This document shows, piece after piece, positions 1 through 8,679 of a DNA stretch of 13,351 bases. A program made the position numbers and the translations under genes. Each line of letters opens with the position of its first letter. Within the stretch, counting starts at the first letter, position 1. This DNA comes from Chloroflexi bacterium RBG_13_53_26 (lineage in GTDB: Bacteria; Chloroflexota; Dehalococcoidia; UBA2247; RBG-13-53-26): assembly GCA_001795035.1 (NCBI GenBank), contig MGMW01000048.1, forward strand, positions 1 to 13,351, written 5' to 3'. The notes under the pieces are model-generated. The model saw nothing but the letters and a program-made list of their open reading frames with translations, had not been told where the DNA came from and made no database searches.

Positions 1-2703
1 GTCTGCCGGGAGATATGGGAAAAGTGCCTTCATGAAAGCGCCAGGCGGTCTATTGCCGGCGGACTTCAACTTTCCGATACGGACGCTGCAAGATGGATTT
101 CCTTCTGTGCGGGGTTACATGATATCGGTAAAGCGTCTCCCGATTTCCAGGGCAACAGTGAAGCCGCGAAACAGAAGTTATCCTATGCAGGTTTTACATT
201 TAATCGCAAGCCCGATACTTATCACGGCACCGCTACTGCCTGCATACTTCAGGATCTATTTCAAAATAGCCTCGATAGGAATTTGGCAAAGAAAATATCC
301 GTCACGGTAGGCGGACATCATGGTATATTCCCCAATTCCAAAGAATTAAAGGATACGAGGACAAATTTAGGCGATGGAATATGGAATGATGCCCGCGTTG
401 AATTATATAAATGTATGATTGACCTGTGCGGTACGCGTGATGTACCCGTACCGAAAGGCAGCCCCGGAAATGCGTTCTTTATGGTTCTGGCGGGGCTTAC
501 CTCCGTAGCCGATTGGATAGCTTCCAACGAATATTTTTTCCCTTACGAAGTCAAGCACGAGATCAAAGACCATCTATCCCATGCCGAAGTTCAGGCTCGC
601 CAGGCATTGGACAAACTCGGCTGGACCGGCTGGCAACCGGCGACTTCGTCGGCAGACACTATCAAACAGCTATTTCCATTTATTGCCGATGTCAGGCCGC
701 TCCAGCAGGAAGCAGCTAGTCTTATAAAGGAACTGAAGAATCAACCCGGGCTTGTTATCATCGAAGCTCCTATGGGTGAAGGCAAGACGGAAGCCGCCAT
801 ATACCTGGCGGATAGCTGGGTGGTAAATCTGAAACAGAAAGGCTATTACTTCGCCTTACCCACCATGGCCACCAGCGACCAGATGTTCGGGCGGGTGGAA
901 AAGTACTTGGAAAAGCGTTATCCCGGCGGGCGGGTGAACTTTATGTTGCTGCACGGTCACGCCGCGCTCTCGGCGGAGTTTGCAACTCTTAAGGATAAAT
1001 TCGAGACAAATAATTTGGACGCCGATAGAAAGGACCCTTCTTATGATAATGCTTCCCCCGGCGTTGTCGCTTCCGAGTGGTTCACTTCCCGTAAAAGGGG
1101 ACTGCTGGCTCCTTTCGGGGTAGGCACTATCGACCAGGCGTTATTAGCGGTTCTTCAGACCCGGCACGTGTTCGTGAGGCTGTTCGGCCTGGCGCACAAG
1201 ACGGTCATTATCGACGAAGTTCATGCCTATGACGCTTATATGAGCACCTTATTGGAGCGTTTGCTGGAGTGGCTGGCGGCACTGGGTTCATCCGTGGTAC
1301 TACTTTCGGCGACCCTGCCCAGGGAGCGGAAGAATGCGCTCCTCAAGGCTTACCAGAACGGTTTAACCGGGCAAGATAAAAGCATCCCGGATGAAGTCAC
1401 TGGAACAAAATATCCGCGTATCTCATGGATTACACGTGATGAATATAATGCTAAAACAATTGAAACATCCGGGGATTCTAAAAAAGAACTGCAACTCCAG
1501 TGGGTAAACGGCCGATTGCCGGAAGGTGAAACAGAGTTTGAATTGGGCCAGGCATTGCGGGAAGCACTTGCGGACGGCGGTTGCGCCGCCGTCATCTGCA
1601 ACACCGTCGACCGGGCACAGCAAGTTTTCCACGCTTTAAAACCGTACTTCCCTGAACGGGATGCGGGTGATGGTTACCCGGAACTTGACCTGCTTCACGC
1701 CCGGTACCTCTATGGCGACCGTAAGAAACGCGAAGAAAGAACATTGCTACGATTCGGCAAACCTGGTGCAAAAGTAAAATGCGGAGACGGTAAAGAATGG
1801 GAGGTAAAAAGACCAAGACATGCCGTTCTGGTCGCCACCCAGATAATAGAGCAGAGCCTGGACCTTGATTTCGACCTGATGGTGACGGAGATTGCGCCGG
1901 TCGACTTCTTACTCCAGCGCGCGGGGCGGTTACACCGGCATAAGAGAGACCGCCCGGATAAGTTGAAGAGCCCGACGCTATGGATCTGCCAACTGGAGAT
2001 AAAAGACGGCGTGCCTGGTTTTGGTGGAGGCACAGAGGCTGTCTATGACTTCCATATACTCCTACGCTCCTGGCTGGCAGTTAAGAGTTATGTGGGACAA
2101 AAAACCATCATGGTTCCAGGGGATGTAGAGGATCTGATTGAAGATGTATACGGAGACCGAAAATGCCCGGAGGAGCTTCACGTAGAGGTGAAGAGGAAAT
2201 GGGAGGAGAGTAAACGGAAATCTGAGGTTGAAATTGAATACGAACAAAGTGAAGCAGGAACCCGGTGGATAAAACGTCCCATGTTTAGCGGACAACTGGG
2301 TGATATTGCCTCTGAACCGAGAGAAGAAGACGACCCTAGTATTCACCAAGCCCATCAAGCACTGACACGTCTTACGGGGCTAACCGTGAATGTACTTTGT
2401 TTGTTCGGAAATGATGCTCAACCATATCTGGTTTCTACAAGGTCTAGATTATTGGATAATAAGGTACAGCCAGATAAAGAGCTGGCGAAAGAACTCTTAA
2501 TGCATTCTGTCACAGTCTCAAGAAAAGGAATTGTAGAGAAAATAATCGAAGCAGGCCAGAAAGTACCTCAAGCTTGGCGTGAAGAGCCTCTGTTACGTCA
2601 CCATTATATTCTATTCTTTGATAATGAAAACCAGTGCAATTTTGATAAATACACTCTTTGCTTAGACAAGGAAAGAGGACTGGTTATAAAAAATAGCCTG
2701 TGA
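1..2703 (+). CDS. cas3: Cas3, type I-E HD nuclease-helicase (5' partial)
   Basis: Cas3 is the nuclease-helicase recruited by Cascade to unwind and degrade the target strand. The frame is open from base 1 to the TGA at 2701-2703 (900 codons), so the gene starts upstream of the window. Numbering residues from base 1, the HD nuclease shows GLHDIGK with H40-D41, H75 and the H106-H107 pair in GGHHG. The first HD-domain histidine motif expected near the N-terminus is outside. Helicase motifs follow: Walker A APMGEGKT (256-263), DEVH (405-408), SAT (436-438) and QRAGRLHR (639-646). The remainder is the Cas3 C-terminal region. A TTG at 283 could be called as start, but it would cut off the HD residues and is not the real one. 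cas8e begins 9 nt after the stop, with its Shine-Dalgarno overlapping the cas3 stop. Identity is very secure. Confidence 0.97.
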   Translation, partial: VCREIWEKCLHESARRSIAGGLQLSDTDAARWISFCAGLHDIGKASPDFQGNSEAAKQKLSYAGFTFNRKPDTYHGTATACILQDLFQNSLDRNLAKKISVTVGGHHGIFPNSKELKDTRTNLGDGIWNDARVELYKCMIDLCGTRDVPVPKGSPGNAFFMVLAGLTSVADWIASNEYFFPYEVKHEIKDHLSHAEVQARQALDKLGWTGWQPATSSADTIKQLFPFIADVRPLQQEAASLIKELKNQPGLVIIEAPMGEGKTEAAIYLADSWVVNLKQKGYYFALPTMATSDQMFGRVEKYLEKRYPGGRVNFMLLHGHAALSAEFATLKDKFETNNLDADRKDPSYDNASPGVVASEWFTSRKRGLLAPFGVGTIDQALLAVLQTRHVFVRLFGLAHKTVIIDEVHAYDAYMSTLLERLLEWLAALGSSVVLLSATLPRERKNALLKAYQNGLTGQDKSIPDEVTGTKYPRISWITRDEYNAKTIETSGDSKKELQLQWVNGRLPEGETEFELGQALREALADGGCAAVICNTVDRAQQVFHALKPYFPERDAGDGYPELDLLHARYLYGDRKKREERTLLRFGKPGAKVKCGDGKEWEVKRPRHAVLVATQIIEQSLDLDFDLMVTEIAPVDFLLQRAGRLHRHKRDRPDKLKSPTLWICQLEIKDGVPGFGGGTEAVYDFHILLRSWLAVKSYVGQKTIMVPGDVEDLIEDVYGDRKCPEELHVEVKRKWEESKRKSEVEIEYEQSEAGTRWIKRPMFSGQLGDIASEPREEDDPSIHQAHQALTRLTGLTVNVLCLFGNDAQPYLVSTRSRLLDNKVQPDKELAKELLMHSVTVSRKGIVEKIIEAGQKVPQAWREEPLLRHHYILFFDNENQCNFDKYTLCLDKERGLVIKNSL

Positions 2704-2712
2704 GGAGGCAGT

Positions 2713-4413
2713 ATGAACAGTTTTAACTTGGTTGACCAGAAATGGATACCCTGTATTATGCTTGACGGTACTTGCGATGAGAAAAGCATCAAAGAGGTTA
2801 TACTCGAAGCCAGCGATATAAAGGAAATATTCGATAACTCTCCGTTGGTGACGGTCGCTCTGCACCGTTTGCTCCTGGCTATCTTGCACCGTAATCTCGG
2901 CCCGGCGAACGAAAACGAATGGGGATTCTTATGGAATAATGGTTCCGGCGAATGGGATACCGATAGAATACTCACATATCTAGACAAGTGGCATCATCGG
3001 TTTGATTTGTTCGATAATAAATATCCTTTCTATCAATGCTCCGCGATGCCAATTTCAACAACCGATGCCAAAGGCAAACCTAAATCATATGCCAGACCCA
3101 TCGCCAATCTTATTCATGAACTGGTTACCGGTGATAATGCGACCCTGTTTGACCATACTAACGAAGACAACCCCCCAGCCATATCTCCCCCAGAGGCGGC
3201 GCGCTCGCTGGTCGCATTTCAAGCTTTTGCGGTAGGCGGATTGATTACCTTTGAGTCCGGGCAGGACCGTACGAAATTTGGGTCTGCAGACAATGCTCCG
3301 CTGGTCAAGGGGGCTGTTTCACTGGTACAGGGAGAAAACCTGCTTCAGACATTAATGCTTAACCTTCATAAATACAATCGTTACGACGGAGAACCTTTCG
3401 AGTCTAAACCTGATGACCTTCCAATCTGGGAGCGTAATGACGAGACACTGGCAATAGACAGGTATCCAAAAGGCTACCTGGATTTATTAACCTGGCAGAG
3501 CCGACGTATTCGCCTGATACCAGGACAGGATAACACTGGTCAATCCATCATCAAACAAGTTGTTATTATGAAAGGTAATCAGTTTCCGGACGGGTATTCC
3601 CTTCATAATAAGGAGCCGATGCTTGCATTCCGCAAAATACTGAAACCTGGTAAAGGTCAAGACCCTTGGCCGCCTGTAGCTTTTCAAGAAGACAAGGCAT
3701 TGTGGCGGAATAGTGTTAACCTCTTCCAGTCTGTGGAAGAAGAAAGAGCCAGACTTAAAATATTAGGTTGGGTATCCGACCTTGTCGAGGAAGACAAACT
3801 CCCGAGGCAAGCCGTATACAACCTGGCGCTGATGGGATTGGTTACCAGTAAAGCCAAAATCTCCCTCTGGCGACATGAGCGCCTACCCCTGCCTCTGCAA
3901 TACCTTGAGGATGAAGATCTGGTAGATGCGCTTAAAGAGGCACTGGAACTGGCGGAGGATGTAGGCAAACTTCTGGGTTCCGGATTTATCGAGATAGAAA
4001 TTACAGATAAAAAAGGCAAACGGAAAACTATCCGCGTACCAAGTCCTCTGCGAATTCTGGCTTCGGAACTCTTACTGAAAGACCAGAATGGCAAAACAGA
4101 CCCGGACGCGGCAAAGACTCTCACTGAATCTCTCTCCCCCTCCCGCCCCTTCTGGGCCGCCCTGGGTATTGCCTTTAACCGGTTTATGCTAGACCTGGCG
4201 GCGGATAAATCAGAGGGAAGGATAAATAGCCTTCAATGGTGGGCAAAAGAAATCCGCAAAGCCGCCAGCAATGCTTTCGAGGAGACCGCCCGAGGCCTTG
4301 ACCGAACCGGGCGCACGCTTAAAGCTGTCTCCAAAGCTGAAAATGAATTCAAAAAACGGTTGTACGACATCTTGAAACCATATATTAATGAAACAACGGA
4401 AGGAGGTGAATAA
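2713..4413 (+). CDS. cas8e: Cas8e (Cse1/CasA), Cascade large subunit
   Basis: The large subunit of I-E Cascade recognises the PAM, starts target unwinding and recruits Cas3. The 566-residue product begins with the family hallmark FNLVDQKWIPC, followed by HRLLLAILHR. Further family blocks are the stretch around residues 177-195 (ITFESGQDRTKFGSADNAP), PIWER at 237-241, and GYLDLLTWQSRRIRL soon after. It is somewhat longer than the roughly 500 residues usual for E. coli and Thermus homologues. I see no Cys-rich zinc site. The ATG start is set by GAGGAGG at 2702-2708. The stop codon overlaps the cse2 start as TAATG, and the cse2 ribosome binding site AGGAGGTG (4401-4408) lies inside this gene, so the two are likely translationally coupled. 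Confidence 0.96.
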   Translation: MNSFNLVDQKWIPCIMLDGTCDEKSIKEVILEASDIKEIFDNSPLVTVALHRLLLAILHRNLGPANENEWGFLWNNGSGEWDTDRILTYLDKWHHRFDLFDNKYPFYQCSAMPISTTDAKGKPKSYARPIANLIHELVTGDNATLFDHTNEDNPPAISPPEAARSLVAFQAFAVGGLITFESGQDRTKFGSADNAPLVKGAVSLVQGENLLQTLMLNLHKYNRYDGEPFESKPDDLPIWERNDETLAIDRYPKGYLDLLTWQSRRIRLIPGQDNTGQSIIKQVVIMKGNQFPDGYSLHNKEPMLAFRKILKPGKGQDPWPPVAFQEDKALWRNSVNLFQSVEEERARLKILGWVSDLVEEDKLPRQAVYNLALMGLVTSKAKISLWRHERLPLPLQYLEDEDLVDALKEALELAEDVGKLLGSGFIEIEITDKKGKRKTIRVPSPLRILASELLLKDQNGKTDPDAAKTLTESLSPSRPFWAALGIAFNRFMLDLAADKSEGRINSLQWWAKEIRKAASNAFEETARGLDRTGRTLKAVSKAENEFKKRLYDILKPYINETTEGGE

Positions 4414-5027
4414 TGAATACCGCAATGGCTACTCATCACAAGTTTATCGCTCATCTTGAAAGGCTCGTCAGGGAGAAAAACCGTGGTGCCCTGGCCACCC
4501 TGCGTCGGGGACTGGGCAAACCCCCGGGCACGGCAAGAGAAATGGACCGCTATGTGCTGCCGTACCTGCCGCAGGATAGGGATTTGCGTTCGACGAAGGT
4601 AGATAAGCAGGAGAATGCCTATTATTTGGTCGGCGCGCTCTTCGCTTACTGGCACCAGGGCAAAGAAGACCTTGTTAAAGGCGCACCGGCGAATCTGGGG
4701 GACTCCCTGCGATGGCTTGTTGACCATGAAGCTTCCGAGAATGGTAACCGTGAAGACATTGAGAAACGCGTGGAAAAGCGCCTGGTTGCCTTGCTTAATT
4801 GCCACCGGGATGACCTTTCTGACCACCTGCGCCACACTATCGGCCTGCTCAAATCGAAGGAAATACCGGTCGACTGGACACAGCTTTTGTATGATGTCCA
4901 GAACTGGCAACATGAAAGCCGCGAAGTCCAGCGCAACTGGGCAAGGAAATTCTGGCGCGGCAATGCCAGGGAAACAGGTCCAGAGGAAAACCAATCTCAA
5001 AACGAAGAAGACAAGGAGGAAGAATAG
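4413..5027 (+). CDS. cse2: Cse2 (CasB/Cas11e), Cascade small subunit
   Basis: Cse2 forms a dimer along the Cascade backbone and stabilises crRNA and the displaced target strand. The 204-residue product carries the family signature RGALATLRRGLG at residues 24-35 and is rich in helices and basic residues, as expected for a nucleic-acid-binding helical bundle. It is longer than the roughly 160 residues of the E. coli protein. Part of the excess is a strongly acidic tail in the last 20 residues (ETGPEENQ... ending EEDKEEE), which is low-complexity and probably disordered. The start overlaps the cas8e stop by one base and has AGGAGGTG upstream. cas7e starts 2 nt after the stop. Identification rests on the motif plus operon position. 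Confidence 0.93.
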   Translation: MNTAMATHHKFIAHLERLVREKNRGALATLRRGLGKPPGTAREMDRYVLPYLPQDRDLRSTKVDKQENAYYLVGALFAYWHQGKEDLVKGAPANLGDSLRWLVDHEASENGNREDIEKRVEKRLVALLNCHRDDLSDHLRHTIGLLKSKEIPVDWTQLLYDVQNWQHESREVQRNWARKFWRGNARETGPEENQSQNEEDKEEE

Positions 5028-5029
5028 CT

Positions 5030-6211
5030 ATGATTATCGAGCTTCACATGCTGCAAAATTTTGCCCCGTCCTGCCTTAACCGGGATGACACGAACTCGCC
5101 CAAGGAGTGCGAGTTCGGTGGCTACCGCCGCGCCCGTATCTCCAGCCAGTGTATCAAGAGAGCCATACGCTGGGATGGTACTTTCAGGGAAGTGCTAAAG
5201 GGCCATCTTTCATCAAGGTCGCTCAAGTTTCCTAATCAAGTTTACGACAAACTCCTTCAACTCGGTGTGGAACAGAACATCAACAAAGAAATTGGCAAAG
5301 GTCTTGAAGCTATCGCTAAAAAGGAAGCCAGCAAACAAGGAGGCGAAGACGGCAAAGAAGAAAAAGATGCCAAGAGAGACGCAAAGAACCAGGATTCTTA
5401 CGAACTTGACATCTTTAAGACTCCCCAGATGGTCTTTTATACTGATGATGAAGTCAGTGAATGCGCCAACCAGATAAAAGCACTTCTTGACAAGGGAATG
5501 AAACCAGCAGAGATTCTCAAGAAAGACAAGAAAGGTAAGTTTGTCAATTTGCCCGTCTTTCCTCTGCCTCATTCGGCTGACATCGGATTATTCGGGCGAA
5601 TGGTAACGTCGACACATTTCGATAACGTCGATGCCGCCTGCCAGGTAGCTCATGCTATCTCCACACATAAGGTTGGCGTGGAGTTCGATTTCTACACCGC
5701 CATGGACGACCTGAAGAAACCGGAAGAAGAACCCGGCGCCGGCATGATGGGCACCGTAGAGTTCAACTCCGCCTGCTTCTACCGCTACGCCAATATCGAC
5801 TGCGCCCAGCTAAAGAAAAACCTCGGAGATGATAAAGAACTAGCGCAAAAGACAGTGGAAGCCTTCATCCGCGCCGCCGTCAATGCTATCCCCACCGGAA
5901 AACAGAACTCCTTCGCCGCCCAGAATCCTCCCTCGTTCGTCTTTGCCGTAGCCCGCACCTCCGGTACATGGTCGCTTGCTAATGCATTCGCCAGTCCAGT
6001 CTGGGTAGGTGATAACGGCGACCTTGTGCAGAAATCCACGGACGTCTTGCTGGATTACTGGGGTAAGCTGGTCAAGGTCTACAACGACAAGGATATCAAG
6101 GTAAAAACGGCCTTCGCGCTGGACTCCCTGGAAATGAAGGGGCTGGATGATGCGGCTAACCTTGAAGGATTGATTGACCGGGTGAACCAGGCAATCGCCG
6201 CGGATTGCTAG
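5030..6211 (+). CDS. cas7e: Cas7e (Cse4/CasC), Cascade backbone subunit
   Basis: This is the RAMP-type backbone protein, six copies of which hold the crRNA spacer in the I-E complex. The 393-residue product begins MIIELHMLQNFAPSCLNRDD and has the conserved RARISSQCIKRAIR (residues 34-47). Later come GMMGTVEFNSACFYRYANID and IPTGKQNSFAAQNPPSF, both characteristic of Cse4/CasC. It is about 30 residues longer than the E. coli protein. Residues 97-120 form a Lys/Glu-rich low-complexity stretch (KKEASKQGGEDGKEEKDAKR), which probably accounts for the excess as an exposed loop. The ATG is chosen because AAGGAGGA at 5013-5020 sits 9 nt upstream. It belongs to the same operon as its neighbours. Confidence 0.96.
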   Translation: MIIELHMLQNFAPSCLNRDDTNSPKECEFGGYRRARISSQCIKRAIRWDGTFREVLKGHLSSRSLKFPNQVYDKLLQLGVEQNINKEIGKGLEAIAKKEASKQGGEDGKEEKDAKRDAKNQDSYELDIFKTPQMVFYTDDEVSECANQIKALLDKGMKPAEILKKDKKGKFVNLPVFPLPHSADIGLFGRMVTSTHFDNVDAACQVAHAISTHKVGVEFDFYTAMDDLKKPEEEPGAGMMGTVEFNSACFYRYANIDCAQLKKNLGDDKELAQKTVEAFIRAAVNAIPTGKQNSFAAQNPPSFVFAVARTSGTWSLANAFASPVWVGDNGDLVQKSTDVLLDYWGKLVKVYNDKDIKVKTAFALDSLEMKGLDDAANLEGLIDRVNQAIAADC

Positions 6212-6223
6212 AAGGAGGAGAAA

Positions 6224-6922
6224 ATGGCTGCATTACTTTTACGCCTTGCGGGGCCTATGCAGTCCTGGGGCACGCAAAGCCGTTTCAGTCACCGGGATAC
6301 GGACTTGGAGCCGTCCAAGTCCGGCGTCGTCGGGCTGCTCTGCGCCGCCATGGGCAAACCCCGTGACGACCTGAAGACAATCGAAAAGCTGGCAGAGTTG
6401 AAGATGGGCGTTCGTGTCGACCGGCAGGGCACCTTAAAACGCGATTACCACACGGCACAAAACGTTATAAAAGCGAGCGGACAAATGCCCAAAGAAGGAG
6501 AGGCAGTAATATCAAGCCGTTTCTATCTTTCCGATGCCTGTTTCCTGGTAGCCTTACTGGGAGAGCTATCTCTTCTCCTTGAAATACAAGAGTCCCTCGC
6601 TAACCCGGTTTGGCAGCTCTACTTGGGACGTAAGTCGTTCGTGCCGGGATTGCCGGTATTTCTCAAGGACGGTTTATTATCCGATTGCGATAACCTGAAA
6701 TCAGCCCTTCTCGGTTATCCTTACCTCTTGCGAGACACACCGGAGAAATTGCGGCTGGAGATTGAGACCAACTTCGGCAAGGGCAGCCGTGTCAAACAGG
6801 ACTGGCCGGTCTCATTTATCAGCGCCAGCCGCCGGTTCGCCCTGCGCTATGTGGAAGCGGGAGAGGTGTCGCTGAAAGATTTACCGCCCGCTAAGGAGGA
6901 GTCATGTATCTATCTCGCTTAA
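6224..6922 (+). CDS. cas5e: Cas5e (CasD), Cascade subunit capping the crRNA 5' handle
   Basis: Cas5e binds the 5' handle of the crRNA and caps the Cas7 backbone. The 232-residue product shows the family start LLLRLAGPMQSWGTQSRFSH and the block PSKSGVVGLLCAAMG (residues 31-45). Its length is normal (E. coli about 224). The ATG has AAGGAGGAG at 6212-6220 just upstream and follows the cas7e stop by 12 nt. Its last 19 bases overlap the start of cas6e in another frame, and the cas6e ribosome binding site AAGGAGGA (6893-6900) lies inside it, which suggests coupled translation. Confidence 0.95.
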   Translation: MAALLLRLAGPMQSWGTQSRFSHRDTDLEPSKSGVVGLLCAAMGKPRDDLKTIEKLAELKMGVRVDRQGTLKRDYHTAQNVIKASGQMPKEGEAVISSRFYLSDACFLVALLGELSLLLEIQESLANPVWQLYLGRKSFVPGLPVFLKDGLLSDCDNLKSALLGYPYLLRDTPEKLRLEIETNFGKGSRVKQDWPVSFISASRRFALRYVEAGEVSLKDLPPAKEESCIYLA

Positions 6923-7542
6923 AGCTCAATCCATCAGTCCGGATAACCAGGGAGATGCTTATAAATCCCTACACCTTGCACCAGGCGGTTTATCGTGCCT
7001 TTCCTGATAAATCTGACGGAGGTGCAGGGAGGGTGCTCTACCGCATCGAACAGGACCAGCGCTCCGGCACGGTTTCACTACTTGTCCAGTCCGAAAAAAC
7101 ACCGGACTGGACGAAGGCGGATTACCTGGGTGAATGTCTTCTTGAAAAGGCGGAGTTGAAACCTTTCGACCCTCGCATATTGGACGGTCAGCGCCTCTAT
7201 TTCCGTCTGCGGGCCAATCCCAGTGTCAAAAAACAAGCGGAAGGCAAGAAAAACGGCTACCGGATGGGGCTCTTGCGGGAGGTAGACCAGCTCAAGTGGC
7301 TGCATAAAAAAGCTGAAGAAAGCGGTTTTACAGTCGTCACCTGCCAGGCAATGCCGGAGGGGATTATCCATGACGAAAGAGGACAGGAGGATAGAAGAAA
7401 ATTGATACACTATGCCGTCCGTTTTGAAGGCATGATTAAGGTGGTCAACCCGGATATCTTTACCACCACCCTGAATAATGGCATCGGCTCCGCCAAGGGA
7501 TTTGGCTTCGGGCTGCTCTCAATAGCGCCGGTGAAAGGGTAG
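6904..7542 (+). CDS. cas6e: Cas6e (Cse3/CasE), crRNA-processing endoribonuclease
   Basis: Cas6e cuts pre-crRNA at the base of each repeat hairpin and stays bound in Cascade. The 212-residue product starts MYLSRLKLNP and contains TLHQAVYRAFP, in which H26 matches the general catalytic histidine of the family. A glycine-rich loop GIGSAKGFGFGLL lies near the C-terminus (193-205), as in other RAMP nucleases. Length is normal. The expected cleavage in this locus is after the CCCCAC/GTGGGG stem of the repeat, leaving GTGAACCG. The gene overlaps cas5e by 19 nt and is followed by cas1 after 2 nt. Confidence 0.96.
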   Translation: MYLSRLKLNPSVRITREMLINPYTLHQAVYRAFPDKSDGGAGRVLYRIEQDQRSGTVSLLVQSEKTPDWTKADYLGECLLEKAELKPFDPRILDGQRLYFRLRANPSVKKQAEGKKNGYRMGLLREVDQLKWLHKKAEESGFTVVTCQAMPEGIIHDERGQEDRRKLIHYAVRFEGMIKVVNPDIFTTTLNNGIGSAKGFGFGLLSIAPVKG

Positions 7543-7544
7543 AC

Positions 7545-8474
7545 ATGCGAACGCTCCATGAACTGCCCCGCTTCCGTGACCGATGGAGCTATCTTTACCT
7601 AGAAATGGGCAGGCTGGACGTCGATGCAGATGGCCTGGGCTTTCACCAGGGAGAAGGTGTCGTACCCGTGCCAATCGATCAGCTCAGTGTTATGATGCTG
7701 GGGCCGGGCTCTACGGTTACCCATGCCGCTATCAAATCGCTTAGCCAGAACAATTGCCTTGTCGCCTGGACCGGACAGGATGGAGTGAGGCTTTACGCGG
7801 CCAGTATCGGCGGAACATTTAGCGCCCGCCGCCTTATCCGGCAGGCAAAGCTGGTTAGCGAGGAGGAAAAACGCCTTGAGGTGGCCTGGAGGATGTACCG
7901 GTTCCGCTTCAACGAGGTCATTCCCCCTGTTGTCAGCCTGGAGAGCATAAGGGGAATGGAAGGCATCCGTGTGCGCCGTACCTATGCTGAAGTCTCACAA
8001 AAATACGGTGTGGAATGGAAAGGCAGGCGTTACGACCAGAACGACTGGAACAAAGGCGACCCTATAAACCGGGCGCTCTCCGCTGCCAATGCCTGTCTAT
8101 ATGGTATCTGCCATGCCGGTATTCTCTCCGCCGGTTATTCTTCCGCCCTGGGGTTTATACATACGGGGAAAATGCTTAGTTTTGTTTATGATGTTGCTGA
8201 CCTTTATAAGACTGAACTTACAATACCGGTAGCGTTCAGGGTAACGGCGGCAAGTCCTCCTGACCTTGAGAGACAAGTGAGGATGGAGTGCCGGAAAGCA
8301 TTTCATGAGTACAAGCTAATGGAAAGGTTACTGCCAGATATTGCGGAGGTGCTGGGTGTTACTGATGATACTGGAGAAAGTCCCGACGAGCTTGAGGGGC
8401 GCATTGTCACGCTGGCTGTTGGAACCCAAGACGGGAGTTTTTCTTGGGAACCCGAGCGCCAGGGTGAGGGATGA
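7545..8474 (+). CDS. cas1: Cas1e, spacer-integration endonuclease
   Basis: Cas1 with Cas2 captures protospacers and integrates them at the leader end of the array. The 309-residue product aligns by eye along its length with E. coli Cas1. Family blocks include SHAA-like THAAIK, GMEGIRVRRTYA, GRRYDQNDWNKGDPIN, SAANACLYG, GFIHTGK and SFVYDVADL. The metal-binding residues are present as E139, H206 and D219, each two lower than E141, H208 and D221 of E. coli. AAAGGG at 7534-7539 precedes the ATG. The last 40 or so residues (from about DDTGESPDELEG) are encoded by DNA that also codes for the conserved N-terminal part of Cas2 in another frame, a 119-nt overlap. Confidence 0.96.
   Translation: MRTLHELPRFRDRWSYLYLEMGRLDVDADGLGFHQGEGVVPVPIDQLSVMMLGPGSTVTHAAIKSLSQNNCLVAWTGQDGVRLYAASIGGTFSARRLIRQAKLVSEEEKRLEVAWRMYRFRFNEVIPPVVSLESIRGMEGIRVRRTYAEVSQKYGVEWKGRRYDQNDWNKGDPINRALSAANACLYGICHAGILSAGYSSALGFIHTGKMLSFVYDVADLYKTELTIPVAFRVTAASPPDLERQVRMECRKAFHEYKLMERLLPDIAEVLGVTDDTGESPDELEGRIVTLAVGTQDGSFSWEPERQGEG
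8345..8350 (+). promoter_or_regulatory. Ribosome binding site of cas2
   Basis: GGAGGT lies inside the cas1 coding region, 5 nt before the GTG at 8356. It decides between three possible cas2 starts (TTG 8341, GTG 8356, ATG 8365) in favour of GTG. Confidence 0.6.
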
Positions 8475-8679
8475 ACTCTGGAGCCGGGCTATTAAAAAGA
8501 CTAAAGAGAGCGGCGCTGTCATGCAGATATGGACGGACCAGAATCCCCAGGGATTCTCCTCCCGCCAGTACGGGGAGAGGGAGCGTACATTCGTTGACTT
8601 TGAAGGCCTTGCCCTGATACAAATAGAACGCGGTGGCCGCTCCCAAGATGACAAAACTTCTGACACTATAAAGCCATAG
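8356..8679 (+). CDS. cas2: Cas2e, adaptation-complex subunit
   Basis: Cas2 bridges two Cas1 dimers in the integration complex. From the GTG at 8356 the product has 107 residues. Its start LLMILEKVPTSLRG aligns without gaps with E. coli MLVVVTENVPPRLRG and is followed by WLLEPKTGVFLGNPSARVR and WTDQNPQGF, the signature of the Cas2e subfamily. The GTG is preferred because GGAGGT lies 5 nt upstream (8345-8350) and because it restores the first beta strand. An ATG at 8365 would lose three residues of that strand, and the TTG at 8341 precedes the ribosome binding site. Compared with E. coli there is an extra polar tail (about GRSQDDKTSDTIKP). It overlaps the end of cas1 in a different frame, and its stop is only 41 nt before the first repeat. 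Confidence 0.93.
   Translation: MLLMILEKVPTSLRGALSRWLLEPKTGVFLGNPSARVRDELWSRAIKKTKESGAVMQIWTDQNPQGFSSRQYGERERTFVDFEGLALIQIERGGRSQDDKTSDTIKP

Noticed and set aside
32..310. 92-residue open frame on the + strand at the left edge.
   Set aside because: It overlaps the cas3 HD-domain coding in another frame, and cas3 homology continues through this region.
4233..5000. 255-residue open frame antisense to cas8e and cse2.
   Set aside because: It is the complement of two well-supported genes, has no family features and no ribosome binding site that I can see.
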